A DNA stretch of 49,142 nucleotides from Actinomycetota bacterium (GTDB lineage Bacteria > Actinomycetota > Acidimicrobiia > Acidimicrobiales > AC-35): NCBI GenBank assembly GCA_005884125.1, contig VAXP01000047.1:1-49142 (forward strand). The letters are read 5' to 3'. The notes below the pieces were generated by a model. That model was not told the origin of the DNA. It ran no database searches and saw only the letters and a list, made by a program, of their open reading frames with translations. Within the stretch, counting starts at the first letter, position 1. Each line of letters begins with the position of its first letter. This document shows positions 26,185 through 35,772 of this stretch, in pieces. The translations under genes and the position numbers were made by a program.

Positions 26185-26223
26185 GGGTCCTCTCCACCGT
26201 TGGCGTCGGACGGGGCCGACGCT

Positions 26224-28410
26224 CTAGCCGTCCTCGCTCACCGCGCCGACCAGGCCGCCCTGGGCACCGTCGCCCATGGCCGACGCAGGTTCGGGCCGGA
26301 GGACGGCGGGTGCCTCCACGCTGATACGGGGGACGACACGATCCAGCCACCTGGGTAGCCACCAGTTGGCTTTGCCCAGCAGCTCCATGGTGGCCGGCAC
26401 CAGCACCATGCGGACGATGGACGCGTCGATGAGTATCGCGGTGGCCAGCCCCAGCCCGAGCAGCTTGAGCACGCGCAGGTCGCCGAGGACGAACGACATG
26501 AACACCGCGATCATGATGGCGGCCGCGGCCGTGATGACCCGGGCCGTGGAGGCCAGCCCGTCGGCCACCGCGGTGGCGTTGTCGCCGCTGATGAGGTACT
26601 CCTCCCGCACCCGCGACAGCAGGAACACCTCGTAGTCCATGGAGAGGCCGAACAGCACGGTGAACAGCATCATCGGCACCCAGAACTCGATCGGGCCCGG
26701 GCGACCGATGCCGACCACGTTCGCCAGCCAGCCCCACTGGAAGATGGCGACGATGACCCCGTAGGCGGCCCCGATGGACAGCAGGTTCATGATGCCGGCC
26801 TTCACCGCCACCAGCACCGACCGGAACACGGTCAATAGGAGCAGGAAGGACAGCACGATCACCGCCGTCACCATGATGGGCAGTCGCGCCCCCACGTGGT
26901 CGCTGGCGTCGATGGCGATTGCGGTGACGCTGCCCACGTGCACGGCCAGGCCCTGCTGGCTGATCTCGCCTCGCAGCCGGTGGACCAGGTGCTCGGTCGA
27001 GCGGTCCTGGGGCGCACCCTTGGGAATCACCGCCACGACGGCCGCGTTGCCGGCAGGATTCACCGTGGGCGGGGCCACGAAGGCGACGTCGGGATCGCTT
27101 CGCAGCGTGCTGGCGAAGCGGGTGACGGCGTCGGCGTTGGTGGCTCCGGTGAAGTCGGCGGCCAGCAGGATGGGCCCGTTGAAGCCGGGGCCGAACCCCT
27201 TGGCCAGCAGGTCGTAGGCCCTCCGGGTGGTCTGGGACGTCGGATCGTTCCCCTGGTCGGCCACACCCAGACGGATCGACAGCATGGGGACGGCGATGGT
27301 CAGCAGGGCGGCCAGGCTCAGGCCGGCCATGAGCCAGGGGCGCTTCTGGATCTGGCGGCTCCAGCGGAAGGCCACCGTGTCACGGTGGTGACGGCGCTTG
27401 TGCTCCTTGGCCGCCAGCTTGGCTCCCGCGAAGCCCATGACGGCCGGGACCAGGGTGACGGACGCCAGCATGGTCATGAGCACGGCCAGGATGGCGCCGA
27501 CGGACAGGCCGTAGATGAAGTTGATCCCCATCATGAACATGCCGAGCAGAGAGATGATCACGGTGCAGCCGGCGAAGAGGACCGCCCTGCCCGCCGTGGT
27601 GAGGGCCAGCACGTTGGCATCCTCGGGATCGAGACCATCATGGAGGCCGGTTCGATAGCGAACGACGATGAACAGGGCGTAGTCGATGCCCACCCCGAGG
27701 CCGATCATGAGGGCGACATAGGGCGCGAAGGAGGGAACGGTTATGAGGTGACTGAGGAGGCTCACGAACACCGCGCCGATGCCGACCCCGAAGATGGCCG
27801 CCAGGATGGGCAGGCTCATGGCCAGCAGCGAGCCGAAGGCGACGAAGAGGATGACGATGGCGGCCAGCACGCCGATGCCCTCGGTGGCTCCCATCGGGGG
27901 CTGGATGGCCCGGGCCACGACGGGACCGCTGAGCTCGATCCTGAGGCCAGGGACCTTGACCCTCTTGGCCCCGTCGATCAGAGGTTGGGCCGCTTTGGCC
28001 GGGAGATCACCCGACTGCTTGTCGAAGGTCACCGTGGCGTAGGCGATGGTGCCGTCGCGACTCACCCGGCCGAAGCCCTGATAGGGCGAGTCGGTAGCCA
28101 CGACGTGGGGGACCCGACCGGGCCCGACCTCGGCGAAGAGGGCTTCCATGGCGCTGCGCACTTCGCTGCTGTTGACGCCCTTGGGCGACGTGAAGACGAT
28201 GTCGGCGGTGTCGCCGGCCCGGGACGGAAAGCGGGCCTTGAGCAGGTCGAAGGCGGCGATGGAGTCGGAGTGGCTCCCGCTGAAGTTGTCGCTGTAGGCG
28301 CTGCCGATCGCCCCGCCCAGACCGTTCAAGACGACGAAGCCGGCGAGCCACATGAGCACGACGAGGCGACGGCGGCGGTAGCACCAGCGCGCCAGTTTGG
28401 CGAGAGTCAT
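26224..28410 (-). CDS. MMPL/RND-type membrane transporter
   Basis: The product is 728 residues from ATG 28410, which overlaps the tetR stop (ATGA). It has the MMPL architecture: a first membrane helix (RRLVVLMWLAGFVVLNGLGG), an extracellular porter domain, a five-helix bundle with the family block GLGVGIDYALFIVVRYR, then the same plan again with FGLSMDYEVFLLSRVREEY. The aspartate-tyrosine pairs in the two bundles are the usual proton relay. The length is that of YdfJ-like lipid exporters rather than long mycobacterial MmpL proteins. Co-translation with tetR makes it a regulated exporter or detoxification pump; the cargo is unknown. Confidence 0.93.
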   Translation of the reverse strand: MTLAKLARWCYRRRRLVVLMWLAGFVVLNGLGGAIGSAYSDNFSGSHSDSIAAFDLLKARFPSRAGDTADIVFTSPKGVNSSEVRSAMEALFAEVGPGRVPHVVATDSPYQGFGRVSRDGTIAYATVTFDKQSGDLPAKAAQPLIDGAKRVKVPGLRIELSGPVVARAIQPPMGATEGIGVLAAIVILFVAFGSLLAMSLPILAAIFGVGIGAVFVSLLSHLITVPSFAPYVALMIGLGVGIDYALFIVVRYRTGLHDGLDPEDANVLALTTAGRAVLFAGCTVIISLLGMFMMGINFIYGLSVGAILAVLMTMLASVTLVPAVMGFAGAKLAAKEHKRRHHRDTVAFRWSRQIQKRPWLMAGLSLAALLTIAVPMLSIRLGVADQGNDPTSQTTRRAYDLLAKGFGPGFNGPILLAADFTGATNADAVTRFASTLRSDPDVAFVAPPTVNPAGNAAVVAVIPKGAPQDRSTEHLVHRLRGEISQQGLAVHVGSVTAIAIDASDHVGARLPIMVTAVIVLSFLLLLTVFRSVLVAVKAGIMNLLSIGAAYGVIVAIFQWGWLANVVGIGRPGPIEFWVPMMLFTVLFGLSMDYEVFLLSRVREEYLISGDNATAVADGLASTARVITAAAAIMIAVFMSFVLGDLRVLKLLGLGLATAILIDASIVRMVLVPATMELLGKANWWLPRWLDRVVPRISVEAPAVLRPEPASAMGDGAQGGLVGAVSEDG

Positions 28411-28994
28411 GAGGTCTCCTTCGGGAGCAGGGTACGAACTATGCGGCGGGGAGCGTCGCGGGAGGCGATGGGGGGGCGACCGAACAGCTCCTGGAACACG
28501 GCCTCGCGCCAACCGCCGATGAGCAGAAGGGCCAGCGCCGCGCAGTCGGTCTCGGCGCCGAGCCGGCCGAGCGCCTTCTCCCCTTGAAGGTAGGCGGTGA
28601 TGCCGCGATGCAGCCTGTGCGGGCCCTTGTCGGCGGGCAGCATCACCTCCTTGAAGCGGGCCAGCAGGACGGGGTCGGCGGCCAGGCCGCCCACGAGCGG
28701 GAGCATGCTTCGCTCGAAGGCGATGCCGGAACGAGCGACTCGTTCGAGGTTTTCGGCCACCGTCCGCCGTCCGGGGACGAGCCCGGCGAGGACGGCGATG
28801 AACTCGGGGAGACGGGCGTCGATGACGGCAAGTATCAACTCGAGCCTGTCGGCGAAGTGGTTGTAGATGCTGCCCTCGGACCGGCCCGCGACACGGGCCA
28901 CCGACTTGGTGGTCAGCCCCACGACGCCTTCACGCTGGAGAACCTCCTCGGCTGCGGCGACGAGTCGCTGGCGGGTCTCGGCAGGAGCGGGCAT
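28407..28994 (-). CDS. TetR family regulator of the MMPL operon
   Basis: The product is 195 residues. The HTH is VVGLTTKSVARVAGRSEGSIYNHFADRLELI. The C-terminal helical domain has two GG-rich turns (LVGGLAADP, LLIGGWREAVFQ) and no recognised ligand signature. It is the first gene of a two-gene operon, with the MMPL start overlapping its stop. A promoter with TTGACA and CAGAAT sits just upstream, with a GTGAG-CA-CTCAC dyad inside the spacer. Autorepression is therefore likely. The ATG is where transcription is predicted to begin, suggesting a leaderless mRNA. Confidence 0.92.
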   Translation of the reverse strand: MPAPAETRQRLVAAAEEVLQREGVVGLTTKSVARVAGRSEGSIYNHFADRLELILAVIDARLPEFIAVLAGLVPGRRTVAENLERVARSGIAFERSMLPLVGGLAADPVLLARFKEVMLPADKGPHRLHRGITAYLQGEKALGRLGAETDCAALALLLIGGWREAVFQELFGRPPIASRDAPRRIVRTLLPKETS

Positions 28995-29001
28995 CGCTGC
29001 G

Positions 29002-29031
29002 ATTCTGGGTGAGCACTCACTCAGCTGTCAA
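29002..29031 (-). promoter_or_regulatory. tetR-MMPL promoter with embedded dyad operator
   Basis: On the minus strand, TTGACA (29031-29026), an 18-base spacer and CAGAAT (29007-29002) precede the ATG by seven bases. The spacer contains GTGAG-CA-CTCAC (29009-29020). It also contains TGAGTGAGTG, a ten-base string found again upstream of the tetR at 32606. Confidence 0.65.
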
Positions 29032-29063
29032 GGCCGCGTTGCTGGCAACACGGCCCGTTTGGG

Positions 29064-29912
29064 TCACGGTCTGACGAATCGCTTGATGAAGCCGAGGGCC
29101 GTGTCGGCGACCTCCCGCCAGCCGCCGTCGATGGTGAGGGAGTGGCCCCGGCCCGGCATCTGCACGATCTCGGTCTCGCTCTTGTTGCGCTTCTGCTTCT
29201 TGTAAGAGGCGTTGGCGATGGCCCACGGCACCACGTGGTCCTTTTCGCCGCTCATGATGAGCAACGGGCCCCGCTCCGGGTTCTTGGAGCGCACCTTGGC
29301 TTCGGTCCAGGGGTTCAGGTTGGCCGCGGCCGCCTGGAATATGGGAGCCCCCGAGCCCGGCACCGCGTAGGTCTCGTACAGCTCCTTGGCTTCGTCCTCG
29401 CTCACGGCGTTGGCGAACGCGTAGCGGAACTGCTCGTAGGTGAGGGGGACAGCCCGGCCCCGGTTGGCGGGATTGTGGAGCACGGGTGCCGCCGACCTGA
29501 GGGCGGAGATGGGGAGGGGCAGGACGCCGCGGAAGGGCGCCGGGTCGACGGCGACGGAAGCGGCCGAGACGCCCCGGCCGGCCAGGATCTGGGTGAGCAG
29601 GCCACCAAAGGAGTGCCCGACGATGGCGGGCCTGGTGTTGAGCTTCCTGATCACGTCCTCGAAGTGGTCGGCGACCTGCCCCACCGTCTTGTGGGCGAAC
29701 ACCTCCGGGTGCTCCTTGGCGGCCTCGACCGTGTCGGGGTCGTCCGGCCATCCGGGCGCCAGCGTCGTGTAGCCCGCCTCGTCGAAGACGGTCCGCCAGC
29801 GGTCCCAGCTGGTCGGGAGCAGCCACAGGCCGTGGACGAACACGACCGGGGTGCGTCCTGACCCATTGGCCTGATCGAGCTGCTCCTCTTCATGCTCGGT
29901 TATGACTGCCAT
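29064..29912 (-). CDS. Alpha/beta hydrolase
   Basis: The product is 282 residues from ATG 29912 (MAVITEHEEEQLDQ). The oxyanion segment is VVFVHGLWLLPTSWDRW, the nucleophile elbow GHSFGG, the acid is likely the aspartate in IMSGEKDHVVP, and the catalytic histidine lies in MPGRGHSLTID. No signal peptide is present, so it is cytoplasmic. The family covers esterases, epoxide hydrolases and C-C hydrolases, and nothing in the sequence picks one. It is on the same strand as the tetR-MMPL pair but upstream of their own promoter, so it is probably transcribed separately. Confidence 0.9.
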   Translation of the reverse strand: MAVITEHEEEQLDQANGSGRTPVVFVHGLWLLPTSWDRWRTVFDEAGYTTLAPGWPDDPDTVEAAKEHPEVFAHKTVGQVADHFEDVIRKLNTRPAIVGHSFGGLLTQILAGRGVSAASVAVDPAPFRGVLPLPISALRSAAPVLHNPANRGRAVPLTYEQFRYAFANAVSEDEAKELYETYAVPGSGAPIFQAAAANLNPWTEAKVRSKNPERGPLLIMSGEKDHVVPWAIANASYKKQKRNKSETEIVQMPGRGHSLTIDGGWREVADTALGFIKRFVRP

Positions 29913-30148
29913 CTCGGGTCCCCCTCCACGCTGCCGGCCGCACGTTTTGCGCCTCGGCAGGGCCCGGCGGACGGACCATCTCGACGCCGGCTCAGCCGAC
30001 CTCGGTCGCCCCCCGGAGACCCTGTGCCCACACCGTAACCAGCGCCGAGCCAAATCGGGAGTCCCCGGCGCGCCATCCGTTGGGGACGAACTCCGCGATC
30101 GATCCGCACCCGGTACACAACGCCGTCACTCGGACCCGGTGGACGCGC

Positions 30149-30874
30149 TCAGGTCGGCCCGAACCGCTCCACCCGGATGTCGGGCGTGGGGAAGCCGGCG
30201 TCGATCAGGAGATCGGTGGCGGAATCGGCGAAGCCGGCTGAGCCGCAGACGTAGGCGACCGAGTCCTTTTCCATGGAGCCGGCGAGATCGGCCCGGTTGA
30301 GGCGTCCCGGCGGTCGCGTCCATCCCGGTGGGGGCCGGCGGGTGTAGACGATCGCCGTCTCCGGACCAGGCAGCTCTCCGGCGTAGTAGAGCTCGGCCTG
30401 GCTGCGGGCCGAGACGATGAGGCGCACGAGGTCCGGGCGTCCCATGCCCCGGGCCAGGCGGAGCATGGCCATCAGGGGCACCACTCCGGAGCCGCCGCCG
30501 ATGAGGAGCGCGGGGGTGTCGCCCCGCCACACGAACCAGCCGCCGATGGGACCGCGGATCTCCAAGGAGTCGCCGGGCGCGGCCACGTCGTGCAGGAAGC
30601 TGGAGACCTCTCCGTCGGGGAGGCGCTCGACGGTGAGCTCTATCTCGGCCGACCCGTCGGGGGGACTGGCGACCGAGTAGGACCGGGAGGCCGTGTAGCC
30701 GTCGGGGGCGGTGAGGCGCACCACGTAGTGCTGGCCGGCCAGGTGGGGTGACGGTTCGGGCAGCGCCAGGCGGAACGTCTTGGCCGTGGCCGTCTCGGGC
30801 CGGACCTCGACCAGGGTGGCCGTCTGCCACCGGCCCGGTCGGGGCGGTGGTACCGCCGGCGGTGCCTCAGTCAC
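30149..30874 (-). CDS. FAD/NAD(P)H ferredoxin-reductase-type oxidoreductase
   Basis: The product is 241 residues from GTG 30874, which overlaps the end of the Mo-protein gene by eight bases; the track ORF extends backwards through that gene. The FAD motif is SRSYSVASPP (RxYS). The phosphate loop of the NAD(P) domain is LLIGGGSGVVPLMAMLR, and the end shows VAYVCGSAGFADS. There is no 2Fe-2S domain. The tight overlap with the sulfite-oxidase-like gene suggests that the two proteins form an electron-transfer pair, with NAD(P)H passing electrons through FAD to or from the molybdenum centre (inference). Confidence 0.9.
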   Translation of the reverse strand: MTEAPPAVPPPRPGRWQTATLVEVRPETATAKTFRLALPEPSPHLAGQHYVVRLTAPDGYTASRSYSVASPPDGSAEIELTVERLPDGEVSSFLHDVAAPGDSLEIRGPIGGWFVWRGDTPALLIGGGSGVVPLMAMLRLARGMGRPDLVRLIVSARSQAELYYAGELPGPETAIVYTRRPPPGWTRPPGRLNRADLAGSMEKDSVAYVCGSAGFADSATDLLIDAGFPTPDIRVERFGPT

Positions 30875-31475
30875 CCTGATAGCGCTGTTCGAGCCACGGG
30901 TCGCCCCGGTCGTGGTAGCCGTTCTGCTCCCAAAACCCCGGCTCGTCGTGGTCGAGGAGCTGCAGCCCGGCCACCCACTTGGCGCTCTTCCAGAAGTAGA
31001 GGTGGGGGACGAGCAGCCGGGCCGGACCACCGTGCTCGACCGGAAGGGGCCTCCCGTCGTAGCTCCATACGACCCACGCCTTGCCATCGGTCACGTCGGC
31101 CAGGGGCAGGTTGGTGGTGTAGCCCGTGTGCCCAACGGCCAGGACGTGTGTCGCGGACGGCAGAGGCCGGGCCAGGGCCAGCAGGGTGTCGACCGACACG
31201 CCCCCGAAGCTGACACCCAGCTTGGACCAGGTGGTGACGCAGTGAATGTCGCCCTGGAAGGTGGAAGGGGGAAGGGCGTGCATCTCATCCCAGGTCCAGG
31301 TCTTGTGCTGCTCGACCAACCCTTCGACGGTGAAGGTCCAGGTGTCGGTCGCCAGCCTGGGTGTCGGCTCGGCGGTGAGGACGGGCCAGTCGCTCCCGAC
31401 GTCGTACTGGCCGGGCGGGAGCCGGGCGTCCCGAGGGCCCCGGTCTCGGCGACGGAAGCCTCTGGTGAAGCTCAT
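30867..31475 (-). CDS. Sulfite-oxidase-like molybdopterin oxidoreductase
   Basis: The product is 202 residues, the size of the catalytic domain alone. The cysteine expected to bind molybdenum is in GDIHCVTTWSKLGVSFGG, and VPHLYFWKSAKWVAGLQLLD is a conserved region of the oxidoreductase molybdopterin-binding family. The Mo-co pocket residues GGPARLLVP are seen. No twin-arginine signal is visible; an early FRRRD run lacks the hydrophobic core. The protein is therefore probably cytoplasmic, unlike MsrP/YedY. It is followed with an eight-base overlap by a flavin reductase. Confidence 0.9.
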   Translation of the reverse strand: MSFTRGFRRRDRGPRDARLPPGQYDVGSDWPVLTAEPTPRLATDTWTFTVEGLVEQHKTWTWDEMHALPPSTFQGDIHCVTTWSKLGVSFGGVSVDTLLALARPLPSATHVLAVGHTGYTTNLPLADVTDGKAWVVWSYDGRPLPVEHGGPARLLVPHLYFWKSAKWVAGLQLLDHDEPGFWEQNGYHDRGDPWLEQRYQGD

Positions 31476-31616
31476 CTGGCCGCTCCTCTCGAGGTCGAAC
31501 CAGGGCCGGCCCGAGGGTCGGGCACGGACGGGTAGGGACGCTCATAGCCTGGCACCGGTCTGATCTGAGGGCCGAGCCCGGCCCATGGGCGGCCCATCGT
31601 GGATAGGGTCGGATCC

Positions 31617-32543
<927 letters not shown>

Positions 32544-32570
32544 GCGTGCGGCCTGGGTGTCCCCCGGAAG

Positions 32571-32589
32571 TCTTGAGTGAGTGTCAAGA
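32571..32589. promoter_or_regulatory. TCTTGA-N7-TCAAGA dyad upstream of tetR
   Basis: Perfect six-base arms flank GTGAGTG, 16 bases before the tetR ATG. The centre TGAGTGAGTG (32574-32583) is shared with the operator region of the tetR-MMPL operon. It is probably the autoregulatory site of the downstream TetR. Confidence 0.55.
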
Positions 32590-32605
32590 GCCGTACCATG
32601 GTCCG

Positions 32606-33154
32606 ATGCCCCGCACCCGGGCCGACGTGGCCCGCACCGACAAGCTCGACGAGATCGTCGAGGCCGCCCGGGGACGCCTCGTCGACGGCGGCTACGGAGC
32701 GCTGTCTGTGGCCGACATCGCCCGCCAGCTGGGCGTGGCCCAGAACGCCATCTACTGGTACTTCCCCACCAAGGACCACCTGCTGGTGGCGGCGGTCGAA
32801 GGAATCCTGCACGACATCCTGGACTGCAAGCCCAAACGGGGTGCCGCCGTCGATCGGGTGCTCTGGTTCGCCGAGCGGTTGCACGAGTTCCAGGACCTGC
32901 GCCTCACCATTCGCGAGCGGGCCCGGTCCTCGGAGGCGGTGGCTGCCTTCGAGCGCAACGTCGTGGGCCTGCTGCGGCTCCTGCTCGTCAACTCCTTGAG
33001 CGAGGTGGCGACTCCCGATCACATCGACGACGCCGCCGACGCGGTCATGGCCCTGTGCGAGGGTGTCCTGCTCCGGGACATAAGCGCGGCCCACCGCAGG
33101 CGCCTGTTGCGCTTCGGCATCGAGCGCCTCCTCGGTCCCGAATCCACGGTCTGA
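32606..33154 (+). CDS. TetR family transcriptional regulator
   Basis: The product is 182 residues from ATG 32606 (MPRTRADVARTDKLDE); the long track ORF runs out of frame through the reductase gene. The HTH is clear: GYGALSVADIARQLGVAQNAIYWYFPTKDHLL. The ligand domain is not assignable. It lies downstream of the broken aldo/keto reductase and has its own dyad in the 62-base gap, so it may once have controlled that gene, itself, or the neighbouring exporter operon with which it shares an operator core. Confidence 0.9.
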   Translation: MPRTRADVARTDKLDEIVEAARGRLVDGGYGALSVADIARQLGVAQNAIYWYFPTKDHLLVAAVEGILHDILDCKPKRGAAVDRVLWFAERLHEFQDLRLTIRERARSSEAVAAFERNVVGLLRLLLVNSLSEVATPDHIDDAADAVMALCEGVLLRDISAAHRRRLLRFGIERLLGPESTV

Positions 33155-33167
33155 GCCGTGTTGCCCG

Positions 33168-33788
33168 TCAGCGGGACGGCGTGCGGGCGGGCCCGGCCCA
33201 GCCTGACCCCCGCCTGATCCTCGGAAGGAGGGCGGGCACCCTCTCCCGGTAGCGCTCGTACTGGGTGGGATCGTCGAGCAGAGCCACCAGGCGAGCTTCC
33301 TCCTGGCGGGTGAACCACTGCGCCCCGAGGGCCAGGACGACGCAGGCCACGGCCACCATCGGATAGCCCGTGACCAGGAAGCTGCCGAGCTGGAAGGCGA
33401 TGGCGGCGGCGTAGATCGGATGGCGGACGCGCCCGTAGGCGCCGGAGGTCTTTAGCTCGAGGCGGCCGTGCTCCTCGAAGAACGGAGTGAAGGACCGCAC
33501 CCTGAACCCGATCTGACGGTCGGCCACGGTGCCGACTGCCGAGGCGGCAACGACGATGACCCAGCCCAGCGCCGCCATCCCGGCCCGCGGATGGAGGCGA
33601 CCGGCGAAGGTCCAGCGGTGGAGGACGGCGACCAGGGCGCCGACCCCGCCGAAAGAACCCAGCAGCATCACGTAGGTGAGGGTGCGCCGCCTCCTCCAGA
33701 ACTCGAACCAGCGCCAGAAGACGAAGAAGTACAACGTCGCGGCCGCCGGTAGCACCGCCATCCAGGCCAGCAGCTGCCTCCACCGCAT
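33168..33788 (-). CDS. Isoprenylcysteine methyltransferase-like membrane protein
   Basis: The product is 206 residues from ATG 33788 (MRWRQLLAWMAVLP). Four to five membrane helices are visible. The C-terminal catalytic core of the ICMT/phospholipid-methyltransferase family is present: LKTSGAYGRVRHPIYAAAI (the RHPxY motif of the SAM pocket), and later FTRQEEARLVALL, whose EE and helix match the conserved end. Bacterial members methylate small or lipid substrates, as no prenylated cysteine targets exist. It converges with tetR (13 bases between stops). Confidence 0.85.
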   Translation of the reverse strand: MRWRQLLAWMAVLPAAATLYFFVFWRWFEFWRRRRTLTYVMLLGSFGGVGALVAVLHRWTFAGRLHPRAGMAALGWVIVVAASAVGTVADRQIGFRVRSFTPFFEEHGRLELKTSGAYGRVRHPIYAAAIAFQLGSFLVTGYPMVAVACVVLALGAQWFTRQEEARLVALLDDPTQYERYRERVPALLPRIRRGSGWAGPARTPSR

Positions 33789-33883
33789 GTCGGTTCGGAG
33801 TGTATGGCCTGCAGCGCCGGGAGCCAGCAGCCCGGCGCCGGCCCGAGGCAAGCTGTGCCTCCATCTGGCGGCCGGGGAGAGGC

Positions 33884-34327
33884 GTGGAGGACTGCTTCAT
33901 CTGCGACAAGCACCGCCAGGGCGACGCCGCCCAGGGCGGAGTCATCTACGACGACGACCTCGTCTACGCCGGTCACGTCCACGCCCTCAACGGACCCACC
34001 GCCTACCGGGGCTATCTCATGGTCGAGCCCAAGCGCCATGCCGAGGGCCTGGGCGACCTGACCGACGAGGAGGCCGCCGCCATCGGGCGTTTGGTCAACA
34101 GGCTGGCGCGCGCCCTCAAGGAGGCGACGGGAGCCGAGCACGTGTACAGCTTTGTGTTCGGCGACGCTGTTCCCCACCTCCACGTCCATCTGGCACCGAG
34201 GTACCCGGGCACGCCCCGTGAGTACTGGGGGGCGCGCCTGAACGACTGGCCCCATGCCCCGCGCGTCGACCCCGCGGGGATGGGCGACGTCGTGGCTGGT
34301 CTGCGCCAGTACCTCAGGGGCGGCTGA
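33884..34327 (+). CDS. HIT family nucleotide hydrolase/transferase
   Basis: The product is 147 residues from GTG 33884, close behind GGGGAGAGG. It starts with a CFIC pair (DCFICDKH), common in zinc-binding HIT proteins. The catalytic histidine triad is PHLHVHLAPRYPG. The middle has GYLMVEPKRHAEGLGDLT, the usual second histidine region. Family members cleave or transfer nucleoside monophosphates (for example AMP from adenylylated compounds). It diverges from the methyltransferase-like gene with 95 bases between. Confidence 0.9.
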   Translation: MEDCFICDKHRQGDAAQGGVIYDDDLVYAGHVHALNGPTAYRGYLMVEPKRHAEGLGDLTDEEAAAIGRLVNRLARALKEATGAEHVYSFVFGDAVPHLHVHLAPRYPGTPREYWGARLNDWPHAPRVDPAGMGDVVAGLRQYLRGG

Positions 34328-34334
34328 GGAGGGC

Positions 34335-35183
34335 TCAGGCCGGGGGCTGGGGGAGGCGCCGGCACAGGAGCTGGCCGCCTCCTGACGCCACCATGCGGCC
34401 CTCGACCGACCAGAGGCGCCCGGTCCAGCCCATCAGCCCGTGGCGGGCCACGGGGGCGTAGCCGTCGCACAGGAGCCACTCCGAGTGGGGCTGGGGATCG
34501 TGGAAGGCGACGTAGAGGTCGAGGCTGGGCGCGTAGAACTCGGGTGGCCCGGTGACGTGCTGGCGGGAGGCCGCGGGCCAGCTCTGCACGTCGATGAGCA
34601 CCACCGAACGGCAGGCGTCCACCCACGGATCGGCAAAGGTCGCGGTGGGCTTGAACCGGCACCACTCCTGCCACACGGGCGGAAGGGGCGCGGGCGGCGG
34701 CCAGTCGACACGGAAGTCGATGGGCTTGGAGTCGAGGTTGTTCCAGAAGGGGAAGGGGGGCTTGCCCTCGACGCCCGCCCCGGCCAGGAGCTCGGGAATC
34801 GACTTGAGCTCGTCGGGCCCGGGGAGGCGGGGGGCTTCGGCCAGGTCGTGCTCGAGGCCCATCACGTCCCCGATCGACCACGCCGTTCCCTCCAGGATGC
34901 GCCTGCCGTCCTGGCTGACCTCGACCCTGTGGGCTGCCGCAGTGCGGGCGCCGCGCAGCTCGGTGACGGTGATGTCGACGGTGTCGAAGGCGGCGACCCC
35001 GAGGTAGTGGCAGAAGAAGCTGGCCGGCCTGGCGAACGGCGTGGTGGCGGCGACGGCCCTGAGCGCGGTCGACGCCAGGTAGCCGCCCATCGGTCCCCAG
35101 ATCTCCCACTCGGCGCTGAGCTTGGCCCGGAAGCGGGCCTCGTCGACGCGCTCGACCGCCGTGTCCTGCCCCAAATCGCCCAT
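34335..35183 (-). CDS. TesB-like double-hotdog acyl-CoA thioesterase
   Basis: The product is 282 residues from ATG 35183 (MGDLGQDTAVERV). Two hotdog halves can be followed. The first has GPMGGYLASTALRAV and FCHYLGVAAFDTVDITV. The second has LDLYVAFHDPQPHSEWLLCDG and GLMGWTGRLWSVEGRMVASGGGQ, typical of the thioesterase-like superfamily (Acyl-CoA thioesterase II group). The catalytic Asp/Thr/Gln set cannot be placed with certainty. It would release free acids from acyl-CoA. It ends seven bases from the HIT gene. Confidence 0.85.
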   Translation of the reverse strand: MGDLGQDTAVERVDEARFRAKLSAEWEIWGPMGGYLASTALRAVAATTPFARPASFFCHYLGVAAFDTVDITVTELRGARTAAAHRVEVSQDGRRILEGTAWSIGDVMGLEHDLAEAPRLPGPDELKSIPELLAGAGVEGKPPFPFWNNLDSKPIDFRVDWPPPAPLPPVWQEWCRFKPTATFADPWVDACRSVVLIDVQSWPAASRQHVTGPPEFYAPSLDLYVAFHDPQPHSEWLLCDGYAPVARHGLMGWTGRLWSVEGRMVASGGGQLLCRRLPQPPA

Positions 35184-35281
35184 GGCCCGCAGCGTAGGAG
35201 ACATGGATGAGCGGGCCGCCACCTATTCGGACGGCGGGGCCGGGTCGCGCCGTCACGAGCCTCGGCCCGGCCGCGGACTGG

Positions 35282-35752
35282 TCATCGCGTCGGCCCCAGG
35301 GCGGCCACGTAGATGGCCGAGGGGTTGCCCGGCTGCCAACCGGGCAAGGGGTCGATCGTGTCGACCTGCACGAAGCCCCGCCCCTCCCAGAAGGCCCGGG
35401 TCGCCTCGTAGGGCGGGTAGCCGGCCGAGCCGTCGAGGGTTTTGGCCAGCACCACGCGCACGCCGCCGGCCGCGAGATCGTCGAGGACGCGGCCCAAGAG
35501 ACGCGTCCCCAGCCCCTGCCCGCGCCGGGAGGCCTCGACGGCTGCCCACAGCATCTCCGCCCCCCGGCTGCCACGGGCGGCGGCCACGGCGAAGCCCACG
35601 ACCTCGCCCCCATCCGCGATCACCCAGCCGCGGTGCCGGCCCAGGTCCATGGCCACCTGGCCGGCCACGTCGGGCGTGAAGAAGTCGGGCAGGCCCGCCA
35701 CGACCCCGAGGCAGGCGTCGAGGTCGGCCGGGGACCAGGGGCGGACGACCAT
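35282..35752 (-). CDS. GNAT family N-acetyltransferase
   Basis: The product is 156 residues from ATG 35752; a TTG at 35776 overlaps the protease stop and could give eight more residues. The acetyl-CoA site is ASRRGQGLGTRLLGRVLDDL, preceded by strand GAEMLWAAVE and followed by GYPPYEATRAFWEGRGFVQVD, the usual C-terminal motif. The substrate is unknown. Because it directly follows the cNMP/PDZ/Lon gene (21 bases or an overlap), it is probably in the same operon. Confidence 0.88.
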   Translation of the reverse strand: MVVRPWSPADLDACLGVVAGLPDFFTPDVAGQVAMDLGRHRGWVIADGGEVVGFAVAAARGSRGAEMLWAAVEASRRGQGLGTRLLGRVLDDLAAGGVRVVLAKTLDGSAGYPPYEATRAFWEGRGFVQVDTIDPLPGWQPGNPSAIYVAALGPTR

Positions 35753-35772
35753 GCCACCGTCGGCGCCTGGGC

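Noticed and set aside
26896-28587. 563-codon plus-strand ORF
   Set aside because: Mirror of the MMPL transporter gene; composition is typical of reverse-strand reading of high-GC DNA.
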